From positions 12,972,084 through 13,036,083 of the forward strand of contig NC_064044.1 in the NCBI RefSeq assembly GCF_932526225.1: a DNA stretch of 64,000 nucleotides, written 5' to 3'. The translations under genes and the position numbers were made by a program. The notes beneath the pieces are model-generated. The model did not search any database, was not told where the DNA came from, and was given only the letters and a program-made list of their open reading frames with translations. The stretch is from Nematostella vectensis (taxonomy: Eukaryota > Cnidaria > Anthozoa > Actiniaria > Edwardsiidae). Positions 48,701 through 58,950 of the stretch are shown one piece after another (position 1 is the first letter of the stretch; each line of letters begins with the position of its first letter).

Positions 48701-51700
48701 AATTCTGTAACTTTTACGGTGACAGCGATTTTGAACCGGAAGTAGTCAAGAGTAAATACTGGCACGCTTGTTTCACTTTGCGCCTTTAAACAAAAATATA
48801 AAAAAAACTTGTTTCAGGAGTAGTTTAGGGTCATCTTTTTAAGATAAGCTATAGAGCCAAAAGAAAATCTGATTTAATCACGGATTATCTTGTGATATTA
48901 AAATGGCCGATAATTTAATCCGAAAGTGAAAAGTCACGCGTCGATACTCACTATTTTCGAAAGTCGTCAAATGATTTAAAAGACACATATAGCCAGCCCA
49001 AGTATACCAAACATTCACGCTTAATAGCTGGATCAAGAGAAAAGAAAGAAGACAAAAGCAACTGCTTATGTGACAAGCCTGGTGGGGATACCAAGAACGA
49101 CGTTGACTTTAACGTCTGTAAACCGCAAGTGCTACACGATGAACAGTTTCTAACAGTAGGAACTGTTAATCTGTGGGCCTCGGGTGTGCGCTTATCACTC
49201 TTCTTGCCTTTAATTTCTTTTTCTACAGAAGAGTCAAAGAAGTATCTCGCCAATTAGAATTTCAAGCATTTACAGGTGATACTGTATCCTGTTGTGCGGG
49301 TAGGGGGAAAAGACAGTACTTGCTGTATTCCCCGAAGCCACAGATGGTCTTCGACAGCTAGCCTTCAGGCCAGTTAAGATAAAATACAGAATGTTTGGCA
49401 ACACTTGAGCGCTTTCCACTGCTTCTATACGACCGAACGAGTACAGAGAATGCAGCTCTTCGTGGGGAAAGGAACATCATTTCATGTCATTCTACCGACG
49501 AAGGCAGCTATCATTTAACACACCATGAAAGCTGCCTTTCAAGCAGGCCATTGTTGGGGACACTCCTCCCTGTCTCAATGCTTCCGTCTTTTTAGCACAA
49601 TGGACAACAGTTGCCATAGCCGCTTTGGACAAACGCTATGAGAGCTTTCCAAGGCGTGCCAAGAAGCCAAAGAACTATTAGATGAGGAACCAAGAGCTAT
49701 TAGATGCAAGATAGGCTGCCCAGCACGCTGCACTTGCACCCAAGCCAGCATGAAATGTTCAGCCCTTTGCAGCTTCATTGAATCGTTTAACGATAAAGCT
49801 TTAAGATATCTGAACTGCATTAAATAAAAAAAACAATTCTCATCGGAGATTGTTATTACGTTAGACCGACGTATTATGAACCACACTCTTTGTTTTATAA
49901 GAATCTTTTTTTAAGAACGTCCAGCCTGACTAAGATTTCACTATTTTTTAAAAAAATGCCGAGGCTGATATAGCAAGAAAACATTTTCATATAAATGCTG
50001 CATTGCTTATTCGTATAAGCATTAATCTGGTTTGATTAGAGTGTGCAGAAACAGGTTTGGAAACCTACTTGCGGTTTTAAAAAAACGTAAAATTAATAGC
50101 AGAAACCTAATCAGTTTTGCCTTTTTTTTTACAACTTAAAAGTATTAAATGGATTTCATGAATATTTTAGTCGTAGACTTTTAAACAAGATGTGCATCTC
50201 TGTGCTTTCAAAAATGCCAGTGCAAAATGGCTGCAATTATAATAAACCATATTAGTCTGTGATAAAAGCCGATTTTATCTTGGCTCCATAGCTCATCTTA
50301 TAATGGTTATTTCAACCTACAACTGCAATAAAATTGGTGTCTTTTGCTAGAGGGCGCGGGGTGAAATAAACGTCCGAGGTTTTACGTTCGACTACTTCCG
50401 GTTAAAGGTGGCTATTACCTTTAAAGTTCCAAAAATGACAAGTTTGCCTTTTTTAATATTGGTTTAAATACATTCTTTCACTTTCATATTAGTTGTCTAG
50501 TGAAAAACAGTATCAAAATGTGCAAGTTTATTTATTTTTTTATAAAAAGGTAGTTTACTTCCGGTTCAAAATGGCGGCCAAATCAATACTCTTTATTGAT
50601 TAGAAATTGAAGCCGATCTTAGCTTGGCTCTATAGCCTATCTTGAAAAGGGTATTAAAAATGCTTTCGCTGGATACGAGTTGCTTGGGATTAGTGATAGA
50701 AATATAGTCACCACACCGCGAACTCGAGTTTTAGTTTTAACATCAACGTTAACGGTTGTTTATATTTAACAAACTTTCACTTGCATTGTAGTAAAAAACG
50801 TCTCAACTTATCTAGTAAAAGTGTGTCAGTGAAACAACCTAGGTTGTCGGCGAGATCACCTTATACCCACCGGTGTACTTGTCTAGTTCAGTACCCCCAC
50901 TCCTGTAATGGCCCTACATCTGCTACAGGCACAATCTTCCTCCAGCGATCCCCCAGCCCATTGTACCCCTCAATACCGCACTTATACCCCGCCAACATAC
51001 ACCCCAACCGGACTGCACCCCTAAGTCCCACCCCATCCCGTAACCCCTGCACCACGCCCGCTACAAAAGTATCCCCCGCGCCCAAGGTATCCACCACTAT
51101 TCCAGGGTTGGTCGCCTTGACATCAACCAACACTCTATCCGTGCCCATCGCCTGCGCTCCTGCATCCCCCCACGGGCTTATCAAGCACCCCCCTGGCCTG
51201 ACCCTCGAGATTAAACCATTGATGGCATCAGTAGGGGAGTTATAGCCAATAAAGCGTGCATAGTCTTTACTTATAAAGATGACATCAGCGCGTCGGATTA
51301 AACCGTCGCGGCCGTCATTAATCGGCTTCTCGATCTCGATGGAGACGGTGATTTTTTCAGCACTCGGCTTCGTTTTGTTGTACGCGTCCACCATGTCAAG
51401 CATCTCGTGTATGTCCTTAATGTTACGTCGGGTCTCAAAGTGAACCCAGTCGTACTCGTCTAAGCAGAGACACTTAAAATACTCCGCGGACAACTCGGGC
51501 ATCCCCCCGCGATTATGCACGATGGTGCGACTTCCGGTCTCCAGGCTACACGTGACGTATGACGTAGGGATGCGACACCCTTTGTTGACTATCACGTGAT
51601 CACATGCCACGCCCTGCTGGCGTAACGTGTTGAGAGCAAATTCAGCTCCTTCACCCGTTGCTACGTTACCAAAGAACTCTACGTCAGAGCCGAGTTGAGA

Positions 51701-54700
51701 GAGGATGTAGGATTGATTGGCCGCGTTGCCTCCTCGCTGCCATCTGTGAGAAAGTGTCCGCTTGTCCTCGTCTTCCGATGGGTACCTGATTAAACGGAAA
51801 CTTCTTCTCAATCATATGTATTACTAACAGAGTTATCTGGTGATGAGAATTTATATGACGCTTTGCGCTTGTCCACGTCTTCCGATGGGTACCTGATTAA
51901 ACGGAAACTTCTTCTCAATCATATGTATGACTAACAGAGTTATCAGGTGATGAGAATATGACGCTTTACGCTTGTCCTAGTCTTCCAGTGGTTACCCGTC
52001 ATTATTGAATTTGAAAAATCTCAAACTTCTCCTCACTTATATTTATAGCCAACAAAGTACTCAGGTGATGAGAATTTATATGATGAAGCTTTTTCGCTTT
52101 TCGTCATCATTTCCTTTCTCTTATACAACAACAGAACAAATCAACCTTTTTTATGATTTTTCTCACCTGATTTCTCATATCTGCATGATTTCAGATTAGA
52201 ATTTACCATACAATTTTACAAAGCAACATGGCGTGACAAGAACTGATTTTTAGTACTTCGACTATAATACTTAAAACCCTTAACAGTAAATTTTGTTTCT
52301 TAGTCTAGATATCGGATGATGTCTGATTTTACTCCCGCTCGGTGAATTTTTAGTTATAATCAAGTCACGAAACTTTACTTTCTTACAGAAAAATCATAAA
52401 GCGAAACAAGCATTTTGATGCGTGAAATGGAACTCTTAACAGTTCCAACTCTTTCTAGCTGCATACCGAAACAAATAGAATCGATTAGTTAACTTCTTTT
52501 GTAGAACGCACTGCTCTTATCATTACCGATTTCTATCTATTTTAATAGAATTTAATAGATTTATCATGTTAAAACATGATAAATGATTCCTATCTGTCAA
52601 TAATGAAAGACAAGTTTTTATTCCACCTGATCCGGACGAGAACCTGATTATGTTGTATGTCACGCAATAGCTATAGTCGGCAATAATATTTTTTTTTTCA
52701 GTTCAGTCTTTGTATCTCAGTTTTATCGGGGATTTTTGACTGCATGGTGTCTGCAAGACAAGCGTGAAGAGTTAACTGTACCGATGACTTATCGCGGGTT
52801 TGGAAATCCCTCTTTAGCGGTACATCTATCAATATTGAAAGACAAGTTTTTATTTCACCTATAATAACCCTGAAAATCCCTTTTTAGCGATACTTAAACT
52901 TAAAACTTTTGTGGCCTTTTAGTTGCACTCTGTTGTGGATGTTTATTTATTTCCCTTTAATGCGAACAAATAATACTTGAATAATAGAAAATACTTACTT
53001 ATCCACAGTGTTGATAATATCCAAACAGATTAACCCCACAACCAAAACTCTCTTTTGTCGCTGCTTGCTCGCCATTAGAAGCTTAGCCAAGATGTGAGCT
53101 TTGATATAATAATTTAGGCGGCCCCGATGGCTTTTTGAATTAATGACTTATGGTCGTCATCTTACCGCGCCTCGCTGGTTAGTAACCGTTGCTATGCGGA
53201 GAAGTATTCTCTTGTGAACTAATAAGGCTTGTACCAATCAGGTTTGGTATAACTAGAAAGACTACAAACATGTCGTGAAAGAATGCCAATTCCCAGAATT
53301 ATCAGCTGATGAACGCTGAATTAACCTAGCAAAACTTTTGGGTTAGATTTCACCCCTTTGGGCCGATGGAACTTTGATTCTTTACTTCTGAAAAGCAGCT
53401 TAGTACAGCATTTGTTTACTCTTATTCTGCTTGGTCTCTTTTTATTATAAGTACGATTATTTTTTGGTAATTCGTATATCCTTAGAAATCCTCCACTGAC
53501 GGGGCGGGAAGCCGTGGGCTAGATATAATGATACTGAGTCTGGCGTGTATTTCAAACTGAACCCAAATTAGAGCACGCTAAAAGCTAGTTCGAAAATTGG
53601 GGACTTTAAGCAAGGACGGCGACTAGGACAACGACATCGAAAAAGATGCGATCACGTTTGGTGATCAATTCCAATTTAATTGCAATGAAATGAGCAAAAC
53701 ATAATAAATAATCCAAGACGGATAAAATGAATTTCAGAACATTTCTACAAGAGCGAACTTAGAGGAGTTTGCTGTGCTAACGTCCGCGTCCTCAATTGAC
53801 TGTGAAAACACAGGGAGCTCACCTCCACGGTCTGAGTAGTTTTAGTTTTTTTCGGAGCCTTCCTACGGTTTAAATAAAGTTCCGAACCGCGTTGCGTTGT
53901 TGTTTTACTGCGTATGTGCCGCTTGTCTGCCTGACGGCTGTCGTCTCGACTGCGAAATGGCTTCGTTGTCACGACATACCTTACAAAGAGAGAAAAGGGA
54001 TGAAACTCTTTTTACCTGCGCTAGAAAACACGCCAGAAAAATTCCATTTTTTTGAAATTTATCGGCCCAAAATTCGTACAAAACTAGAAGAAAGGTGGCT
54101 CTTTTACTTGATCATGTCAAGAATCAAAGAAACACGTTCTAAACCCCACAATACAGCATCTCGCAAATCCTTGATTTTCTGCCGCTATTCTGCCGTTTCA
54201 TGCGAAGCACATGCAGACGGAAGTAGATGCATCAATGAAATTTTACTTCCGTTTGCATACTAATAAGCGAATCGCGCCAGCCCATGCTTGCTTCTCTCGC
54301 CTACGATGTTTGATTGAGACAACTCTTGAAATAAAAACATGTAAGTTTGTACACTTCTCTTTGTTTCTACTAGTCTCTTTTATTAAATTTGTTTGTCGAA
54401 AAATATGTTATTCCTGTTGGCGTAAACTTCTTGCTTCTCGCACCATTCTCCAGATACTTTTTCTCTTATTCTAACAATTTTCGGAAAAAGCTTTTTAAGA
54501 ACCCTCCCAAGTTCGCGAATATCAGGGATGTTTTCCTTTCCTTCGAACGCCTTTGAATACATAGCTTTGACCTCTGAACATGGGATTCTTTCGCCATCGG
54601 GCTGGACAAAGCTTGAAATTGACCTATAATTCGTTTTGAAAATAATATACATGATTAAATGAGTCCCCTTGTTTGTGAGGAAAATGTGATGAAAGAATAT

Positions 54701-57700
54701 TATCAACACAACACTGTTATTTACCAGCTGACGATGTCCAGAGCCGAAGCCATATTCGAAGATTTAGTGGCTCTGTTGCCGTTGAGTTTTTGAAAAGGTG
54801 ACGTCACGCTTTGAAATTACTTCCGGTAATTTCACTTCCGTCCGCATGTGCTCAACACGCTAGCGGCAGAAGAATTAGCCAGAGTTTCATCCCTTTTCTC
54901 TCTTTGTAAGGTATGTCGTGACAAGGAAGCCATTTCGCAGTCGAGACGACAGCCGTTAGACCGCTAACCAATGAGACAAGCGCCAGACAGCGCCAGGCAG
55001 ACAAGCGGCACATACGCAGTAAAAAAACAACGCAACGCGGTTCGGAACTTTATTTAAACCGTAGGAAGGCTCCGAAAAAAACTAAAACTACTCAGACCGT
55101 GGAGGTGAGCTCCCTGTGGTGAAAACGGTAACTTTTAATCAAACCCCATTGTTTTCTGTTGTCGTTGTCCACGTTGCCGTCGTCTTTTTTTTTAATTCCT
55201 ATTTTTAACATTTCTGTATATTTTCCATTAATGATGTCTGATCATTAGTCTTGATTTTACACCGTATAATCTTTAAGGAACCTGAGCGTTCTTTTTTAAT
55301 TTCAGTGGAACGCTTGTTCCAAGGTCCACCTCAGGAGCATTACATCGTGCTAGAACCTACCTATCTGCGTTGTTCTAACTTGTGATTGGCTGGCACGTGT
55401 CCAGCGCGTGTCAGGCCTCTCCATAACTCACATCGCCTGTCTTCCTCCACATAGGAAGCTCGTGTACAACGCGTGGTTGAAGCAGCCACGAAAGTTGGTG
55501 GAGAAACCCGTATAGTGACCAAGGATTTCAAATCGCCAAAAAGAAAGCGAAGATCATGCAATTCGACTCAAGTCGCAACCAAACAAGGTGAGCAACAGAT
55601 CACTTCTAAAGCTCTGTAGCGCAAAATTCGAAATAACCATCTAAAAACAAAGTTTAATACTCAGTTTACAAAATTCAATCGAAAATATCGCATTGGCTCG
55701 CCTACATAGGCCGATGGAAATAGATGCTTTTTCACACTTGGTACATCGCTAGGAAGACAAAATGGCGGCTGACAGATTTAATAGTGTAACTAAAACAGAA
55801 GCATAGTCAGGGGGAAGGGCTTAAGGGGCTCATTTCGGCGTTATATTTCGACGGCATTACAGTACGATAAGGCCAATAAGGATGCGTGAAATGTGCTATC
55901 TGATTGGCATGAACTTCACTAGCCGCTGCCGAAACGTCAGAGAGCGACAAAAATAAAATATTTCAATGAAAATAAACTATTCTAACATCTCTGAATGATT
56001 TGTAAACAGTGAATATAAGTTGCCTTTTGCCATTGTTGCTGCCAAGAGCCGAAGCGCTCGCGAATTTACAACCCAATAAGTCACGTGATTTGAGGCGCAC
56101 GTGCCCTCAGAGCCCCACCCCCTGCTACGGCACTGTACATGTTGGTACATGTAGATCGTATAAATTAAGTGTGTTATACATACTATTTCGGGCCGATAAA
56201 GTATTTCATATATGAAGTACAATCTTCGGTAAGAGAATACTTTGGTGCTCTCGTAGACTATAAGTCAAGTGCGAATATACTTTTATTTCAGAGCTGCCGT
56301 CGACTCCAAAGATTTCTGGCGGGTCTCCTGTGGTTAGCGGATCTGGCATCATTAAAAGCCATTCTAGCGTCCAGGCCTTCTGTCCCGACGGGACCGCTCT
56401 CTGTTTATACTGCGAGGGACGTGTGGATTATGGAGCCAAGGGAACCGCCTGGGATGCGCGCTTTTGTTCGTATGACTGCAAGCAAGATTATCAGGTACAA
56501 TAAACAGGTTTATCAGGTAATGCAAACCGGTTATCATTTTTTTCTTTTCTTTAAAATGTAAAATTTACTTTTTTATACCCCAGATTCGGGTCAGTGGTAC
56601 TTCTGTGCGGCGCAACCTTTTCGAAGCTGAGCACGGCGTTTGTCAGCTGTGTCGCCTGGATGCGCATGCGCTCTTCCAAAGTGTCAAAGCCATTCCTAAG
56701 AAGGAACGTCGAGCCTTCCTGGAAACAAGCCAGTATAAAGACCTCCCTCCTGTCAACCTGAACAGAATGATATTGGAACCCAAAGAGGGAATGGTGAGTG
56801 TGTTGGTCGTTTTTTTTTTTTTTTGCTTTTAGTTCGCCAGCCCGTCTTAGTCAATAAGAAAATTTGTCGCTTGAGTTGGTCGTTTGTTTGTTTGCTTTCT
56901 AGTTCACCAGGCTGTCCTTAGTTAATAAAAAAAGTTGGTCGTTTGTTTGTTGACTATCTAGCCCGCCTTCCTGTCTTTCTGTTTGTTTTTTTTTTTAATT
57001 GTTTGTTTGTTCGTTCCATGGTTGGTTGTCATTGGCTGGTTACCGTTCCTTGGTTGGTTGTCATTGGCTGGTTACCGTTCCTTGGTTGGTTGGTTGGTTG
57101 TCATTGGCTGGTGACCGTTCCTTGGTTGGTTGGTTGTCATTGGCTGGTTTCCATTCCTTGGTTGGTTGTCATTGGCTGGTTGCCGTTCCTTGGTTGGCAG
57201 TCATTGTCTGGTTACCGTTCCTTGGTTGGTTGTCATTGGCTGGTTACCGTTCCTTGGTTGGTCATTGGCTGGTTTCCGTTCCTTGGTTGGTTGTCATTGG
57301 CTGGTTGCCATTCCTTGGTTGGTTTTCATTGTCTGGTTACCGATTCTTGGTTGGTTGGTTGTCATTGGCTGGTTACCGTTCCTTGGTTGGTTGGTTGTCA
57401 TTGGCTGGTGACCGTTCCTTGGTTGGTTGGTTGTCATTAGCTGGTTACCATTCCTTGGTTGGTTGTCATTGGCTGGTTGCCGTTCCTTGGTTAGTTGTCA
57501 TTGGCTGGTTGCCGTTCCTTGGTTGGCTGGTTGTCAATGGCTGGTTACCGTTCCTTGGTTGGTTGGTTGTCATTGGCTGGTGACCGTTCCTTGGTTGGTT
57601 GGTTGTCATTGCCTGGTTACCATTCCTTGGTTGGTTGTCATTGGCTGGTTGCCGTTCCTTGGTTGGTTGTCATTGGCTGGTTGCCGTTCCTTGTTTGGTT

Positions 57701-58273
57701 GGTTGTCATTGGCTGGTTACTTTTCCATGGTTGATTGTCATTGGCTTGTTAGAATTCGTTTTTTAAATATCTTTCTTGGCTTAGCAACTGCTGAATGCCG
57801 TAACAGTTTCCATTAGTACTTGAATTTCCACTTTCAATTCCTCGGAGAATGTCAAACGTATTTGTTTTAAGAAGCTTACTTTTTTGTAGCTTATTATTTT
57901 GGCTGCGCTTAAGTCTAGTTTGAGAAATTCGAAGCAAATTTGTAATTATGGAAATTTGTTTTCCCCGTTATTCTTGGTAATTTTGTGTTGAATAGAGTCC
58001 AGGTTTGTTTACTTGTTTCGCCCCAGTCCATTTGGATGAACGACAAATGTTTTTCTCTTCTTATTTTTTTTTTAGTTCTGGGAGGCGGATCACATCCAAG
58101 CAGTTGCTGAGGGGGGAGGGGAGTGTGGAATGGACAACTTTCGCACGCTCTGTATCCCCTGCCACCGACGTGTTACCGCTGACCTTCTAAGCAAGCTCAA
58201 AAAGAAACGAAAACGCCTTCAAGTATTAGATATCCCGGATATATCAACATTCTTTCACCCACAAAACACGTGA
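30793..58273 (+). CDS. ZRANB3: DNA annealing helicase and endonuclease ZRANB3
   Basis: Nuclear SNF2-family enzyme that anneals DNA and remodels stalled forks with PCNA and polyubiquitin. Exons: 30793-30902, 31671-31689, 32598-32776, 33720-33957, 34520-34638, 35456-35528, 35801-35872, 36506-36649, 37125-37292, 38283-38354, 39378-39557, 41890-42048, 42262-42469, 42935-45654, 46168-46298, 46650-46734, 47458-47499, 55455-55587, 56292-56494, 56584-56793, 58076-58273. They sum to 5463 nt, 1,820 aa in one frame. Walker A GDEMGLGKT spans exons 2-3; DESH is in exon 4; motif [13 protein letters not shown] is in exon 11; the PIP box QMKLHSFF is in exon 13. Exon 14 (907 codons) has two NZF fingers (about 43875-43953 and 44551-44629). 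The HNH module spans exons 19-21, with EADHI, CGMDNF and CIPCH. Human ZRANB3 is near 1,080 aa with one NZF. The exon 16 donor (GTTCCA) is weak. Confidence 0.96.
32177..32476. mobile_element. 300-bp MITE flanked by TTAA
   Basis: In ZRANB3 intron 2. Inverted ends (ggggggtgaatagg; right end cctattcacccccc) are directly flanked by ttaa on both sides, the target site of piggyBac-type elements. The interior has many cggatt and cggattttga words in near-tandem order. Non-coding. Confidence 0.75.
33300..33480. repeat. GAT/TGA microsatellite in ZRANB3 intron 3
   Basis: Imperfect gatgat and tgataatga trinucleotide tract. A similar tract lies at about 35555-35770 in intron 6. Confidence 0.85.
33968..34194. 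mobile_element. 227-bp MITE just after ZRANB3 exon 4
   Basis: Inverted ends cover about 75 bp. The outer part is cagtcgattgacaaa at the left and tttgtcaatcaactg at the right; an inner shared segment is gacaagcccgcatgtaa. It begins 11 bp after the exon 4 donor. Non-coding; the target duplication is unclear. Confidence 0.75.
34826..35234. repeat. direct duplication in ZRANB3 intron 5
   Basis: Two diverged copies (about 34826-34962 and 35129-35234) share accgtgacaacaacaaca, aaatgatacatg and aataaagcttctctg segments. Function unknown; non-coding. Confidence 0.6.
38355..39030 (+). repeat. ~33-bp minisatellite starting at the ZRANB3 exon 10 donor
   Basis: About twenty copies of gacttaacctgcagttctta followed by gaccacaaatagt. 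The first copy is the start of the intron itself: exon 10 ends at 38354 and the intron reads gtaagtgactaacctgcag. The unit therefore arose from donor-proximal sequence. Confidence 0.9.
39917..41889 (+). repeat. 24/29-bp minisatellite ending in the ZRANB3 exon 12 acceptor
   Basis: About 75-80 copies of gtagctcatggtgtcgtg plus tgttct (24 bp), with a 29-bp form carrying an extra gtgtt and variants with catgcagtcgtg. The true exon 12 junction reads tgtgtag|CTCATGGTGAC at 41889/41890, so each unit copies the acceptor and the first exon bases. Sub-blocks recur: 41061-41347 closely matches 41348-41659. The Val/Cys/Ser-rich ORFs are artefacts. Confidence 0.92.
46320..46440 (+). repeat. ~60-bp tandem repeat after ZRANB3 exon 15
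   Basis: Two full copies and one partial copy of a unit with aacatagggtgttatgtgt, agcatagtgtgaaccctcac and actgtgtcc. It begins about 22 bp after the exon 15 donor at 46299. Confidence 0.8.
47949..48022. repeat. short inverted repeat in ZRANB3 intron 17
   Basis: cgtctttaataagacttct at the left is matched by the inverse agaagtcttattgaagacg at the right, with about 36 bp between. It may be a small MITE or hairpin. Confidence 0.6.
48470..50660. mobile_element. 2.2-kb inverted-repeat (foldback-like) element
   Basis: Left arm about 48470-48920 and right arm about 50220-50660 are inverted copies. The outer ~145 bp align closely and include ggctatagagccaagct, gccgccattttgaaccgg and aagtaaac. Each arm holds three related subrepeats in mirrored order. 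The spacer (about 49.0-50.2 kb) has no intact gene. A short segment near 49398-49480 ([13 protein letters not shown]) resembles, from memory, a conserved stretch in uncharacterised invertebrate proteins tied to mobile DNA. The element lies in ZRANB3 intron 17, about 230 bp past the KHK stop. Confidence 0.7.
50888..53075 (-). CDS. KHK: ketohexokinase (fructokinase), PfkB family
   Basis: Cytosolic enzyme that phosphorylates fructose to fructose-1-phosphate. Two exons: 52999-53075 and 50888-51785, joined within the Lys codon of VDK|YPSEDE. They total 975 nt, 324 aa, against about 298 aa in mammals. Exon 1 has the ribokinase-fold start [17 protein letters not shown]. Exon 2 has [11 protein letters not shown] (sugar-binding GGN), SIEIEKP, and the catalytic PfkB signature DTLGAGDTF, whose Asp is the expected base. 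The first methionine (MASKQRQKR) is close to the conserved start. The gene lies antisense inside intron 17 of ZRANB3, so both share a transcribed region. The acceptor of exon 2 is copied upstream (51760-52080). Confidence 0.95.
51760..52080 (-). repeat. tandem copies of the KHK exon 2 acceptor region
   Basis: Three ~105-bp units begin at 51760, 51867 and 51970. The first includes the first ~8 codons of exon 2, its acceptor and ~80 bp of intron. The second is nearly identical (shared cttccgatgggtacctga and aaacggaaacttcttctc). The third is diverged. Reading in from the second acceptor meets TGA after 27 codons. Confidence 0.88.
52559..52585. repeat. 24-bp perfect palindrome
   Basis: tttatcatgttaa followed by its inverse, in the KHK intron. 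A nearby direct repeat (gaaagacaagtttttatt) occurs at about 52606 and 52838. Confidence 0.7.
53617..55186. mobile_element. candidate inverted-repeat element carrying a small gene
   Basis: Left arm about 53617-54240 and right arm about 54830-55186 are inverted copies. The core (about 53800-54008 against 54890-55120) includes gggagctcacctccacgg, tttagtttttttcgg, ccgaaccgcgttgcgttgtt and gcgaaatggcttc. Outer ends share a ggacaacgaca-type motif. About 170 bp (54010-54178) is present only in the left arm. The unique centre holds the two-exon gene at 54383-54753. No target duplication was confirmed. Confidence 0.65.
54383..54753 (-). CDS. 89-aa protein, possible winged-helix fold, two exons
   Basis: Exon 1 is 54725-54753 ([10 protein letters not shown], donor GTAAAT) and exon 2 is 54383-54623 (acceptor TTATAG), ending in TAA. 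Together they make 90 codons. I do not recognise a named family. The order helix ([12 protein letters not shown]), helix ([13 protein letters not shown]), then a beta-wing-like [11 protein letters not shown] recalls RFX/primase-type winged helices, which is a weak inference. The gene sits between inverted repeats in ZRANB3 intron 17, opposite to ZRANB3. The right arm would contain its promoter. It could be a mobile-element gene or a captured host gene. Confidence 0.55.
56118..56135. mobile_element. solo end of the CAGTGCCGTAGCAGG MITE
   Basis: ccctgctacggcactg matches the right end of the element at 16870-17013. No left end lies within 300 bp. In ZRANB3 intron 18. Confidence 0.6.
57012..57750 (+). 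repeat. TTGGTTGG minisatellite in the last ZRANB3 intron
   Basis: About twenty copies of a 32- to 36-bp unit (ggttgtcattggctggttac plus cgttccttggttgg). The plus strand is free of stops in several frames, giving Trp/Leu/Val-rich ORFs that are artefacts. The array lies between exons 20 and 21. Confidence 0.92.
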
Positions 58274-58480
58274 CGAACCGATAACAATATATATTTTTTT
58301 CGACGAATACAATTTTTTTTATCACTCCAGTTTCCGATAACGGAAACTGATGCTCTTCTCAAGAATCCAAAAACGCTGATACTCAATCCCGTTTTTTCCC
58401 CTTAGAGAAGATTTTCGATACACACAAACAAAGGAACATAACAAGACATAAGCCAATCAAGTGAACTAATTGATAATGAA

Positions 58481-58640
58481 CAGAGGCTGATTTAGGGGTG
58501 GGCCGAGCACCCTCCCCCCCTCCCCTCCCCCCATTTAAGATATTAAAATAACCAAGAATATAAGGAAATCCACGGAAGAACAATGAATCCGGCCCCCCTG
58601 CCCCCCCCCCCCCTTTTTAGAGCTCCTGGATCCGCCCCTG
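58481..58640. mobile_element. MITE, CAGAGGCGGATCTAG family, copy 3
   Basis: Left end cagaggctgatttaggggtg and right end ctggatccgcccctg. A perfect 5-bp duplication, atgaa, flanks the element. The interior is C/G-rich with long C runs, like copies 1 and 2. Confidence 0.75.
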
Positions 58641-58950
58641 ATGAACAAACGATGAAGGCGTCAACCAATCAGATCAACTAATAAATAATAGAAACGAAGA
58701 AAGCTCGATTAGCAGGAAAATGGTATTGATATTAAAAAGTTGACTTTCGCTTACCTAAAAGTCGCGTTCGCTGACTTCAGTTAAAGTTAATGTTCTTTTA
58801 TGGGTGATTTCAAGAGAACATTATGTAAGAGAACGATTCCCCTGTATTAGGGTATGTTCCAATGATGTCGTCCATGAAAGCTATTTTAAAAACAAGCAGT
58901 TATTTTTAGATACGCCTCTGATTGGCTAGCGCTCACGTATCCTAGCAGCA

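Noticed and set aside
48951-49253. 100-aa minus-strand ORF inside the foldback element
   Set aside because: No recognisable domain, splice partner or codon signal; likely chance.
53892-54263. Plus-strand ORF of 123 aa in the left inverted arm
   Set aside because: It lies across the arm, has no domain, starts in arm sequence and is not preserved in the right arm.
56943-57816. Trp/Leu/Val-rich ORFs up to 194 aa resembling membrane proteins
   Set aside because: By-products of the TTGGTTGG array in the last ZRANB3 intron.
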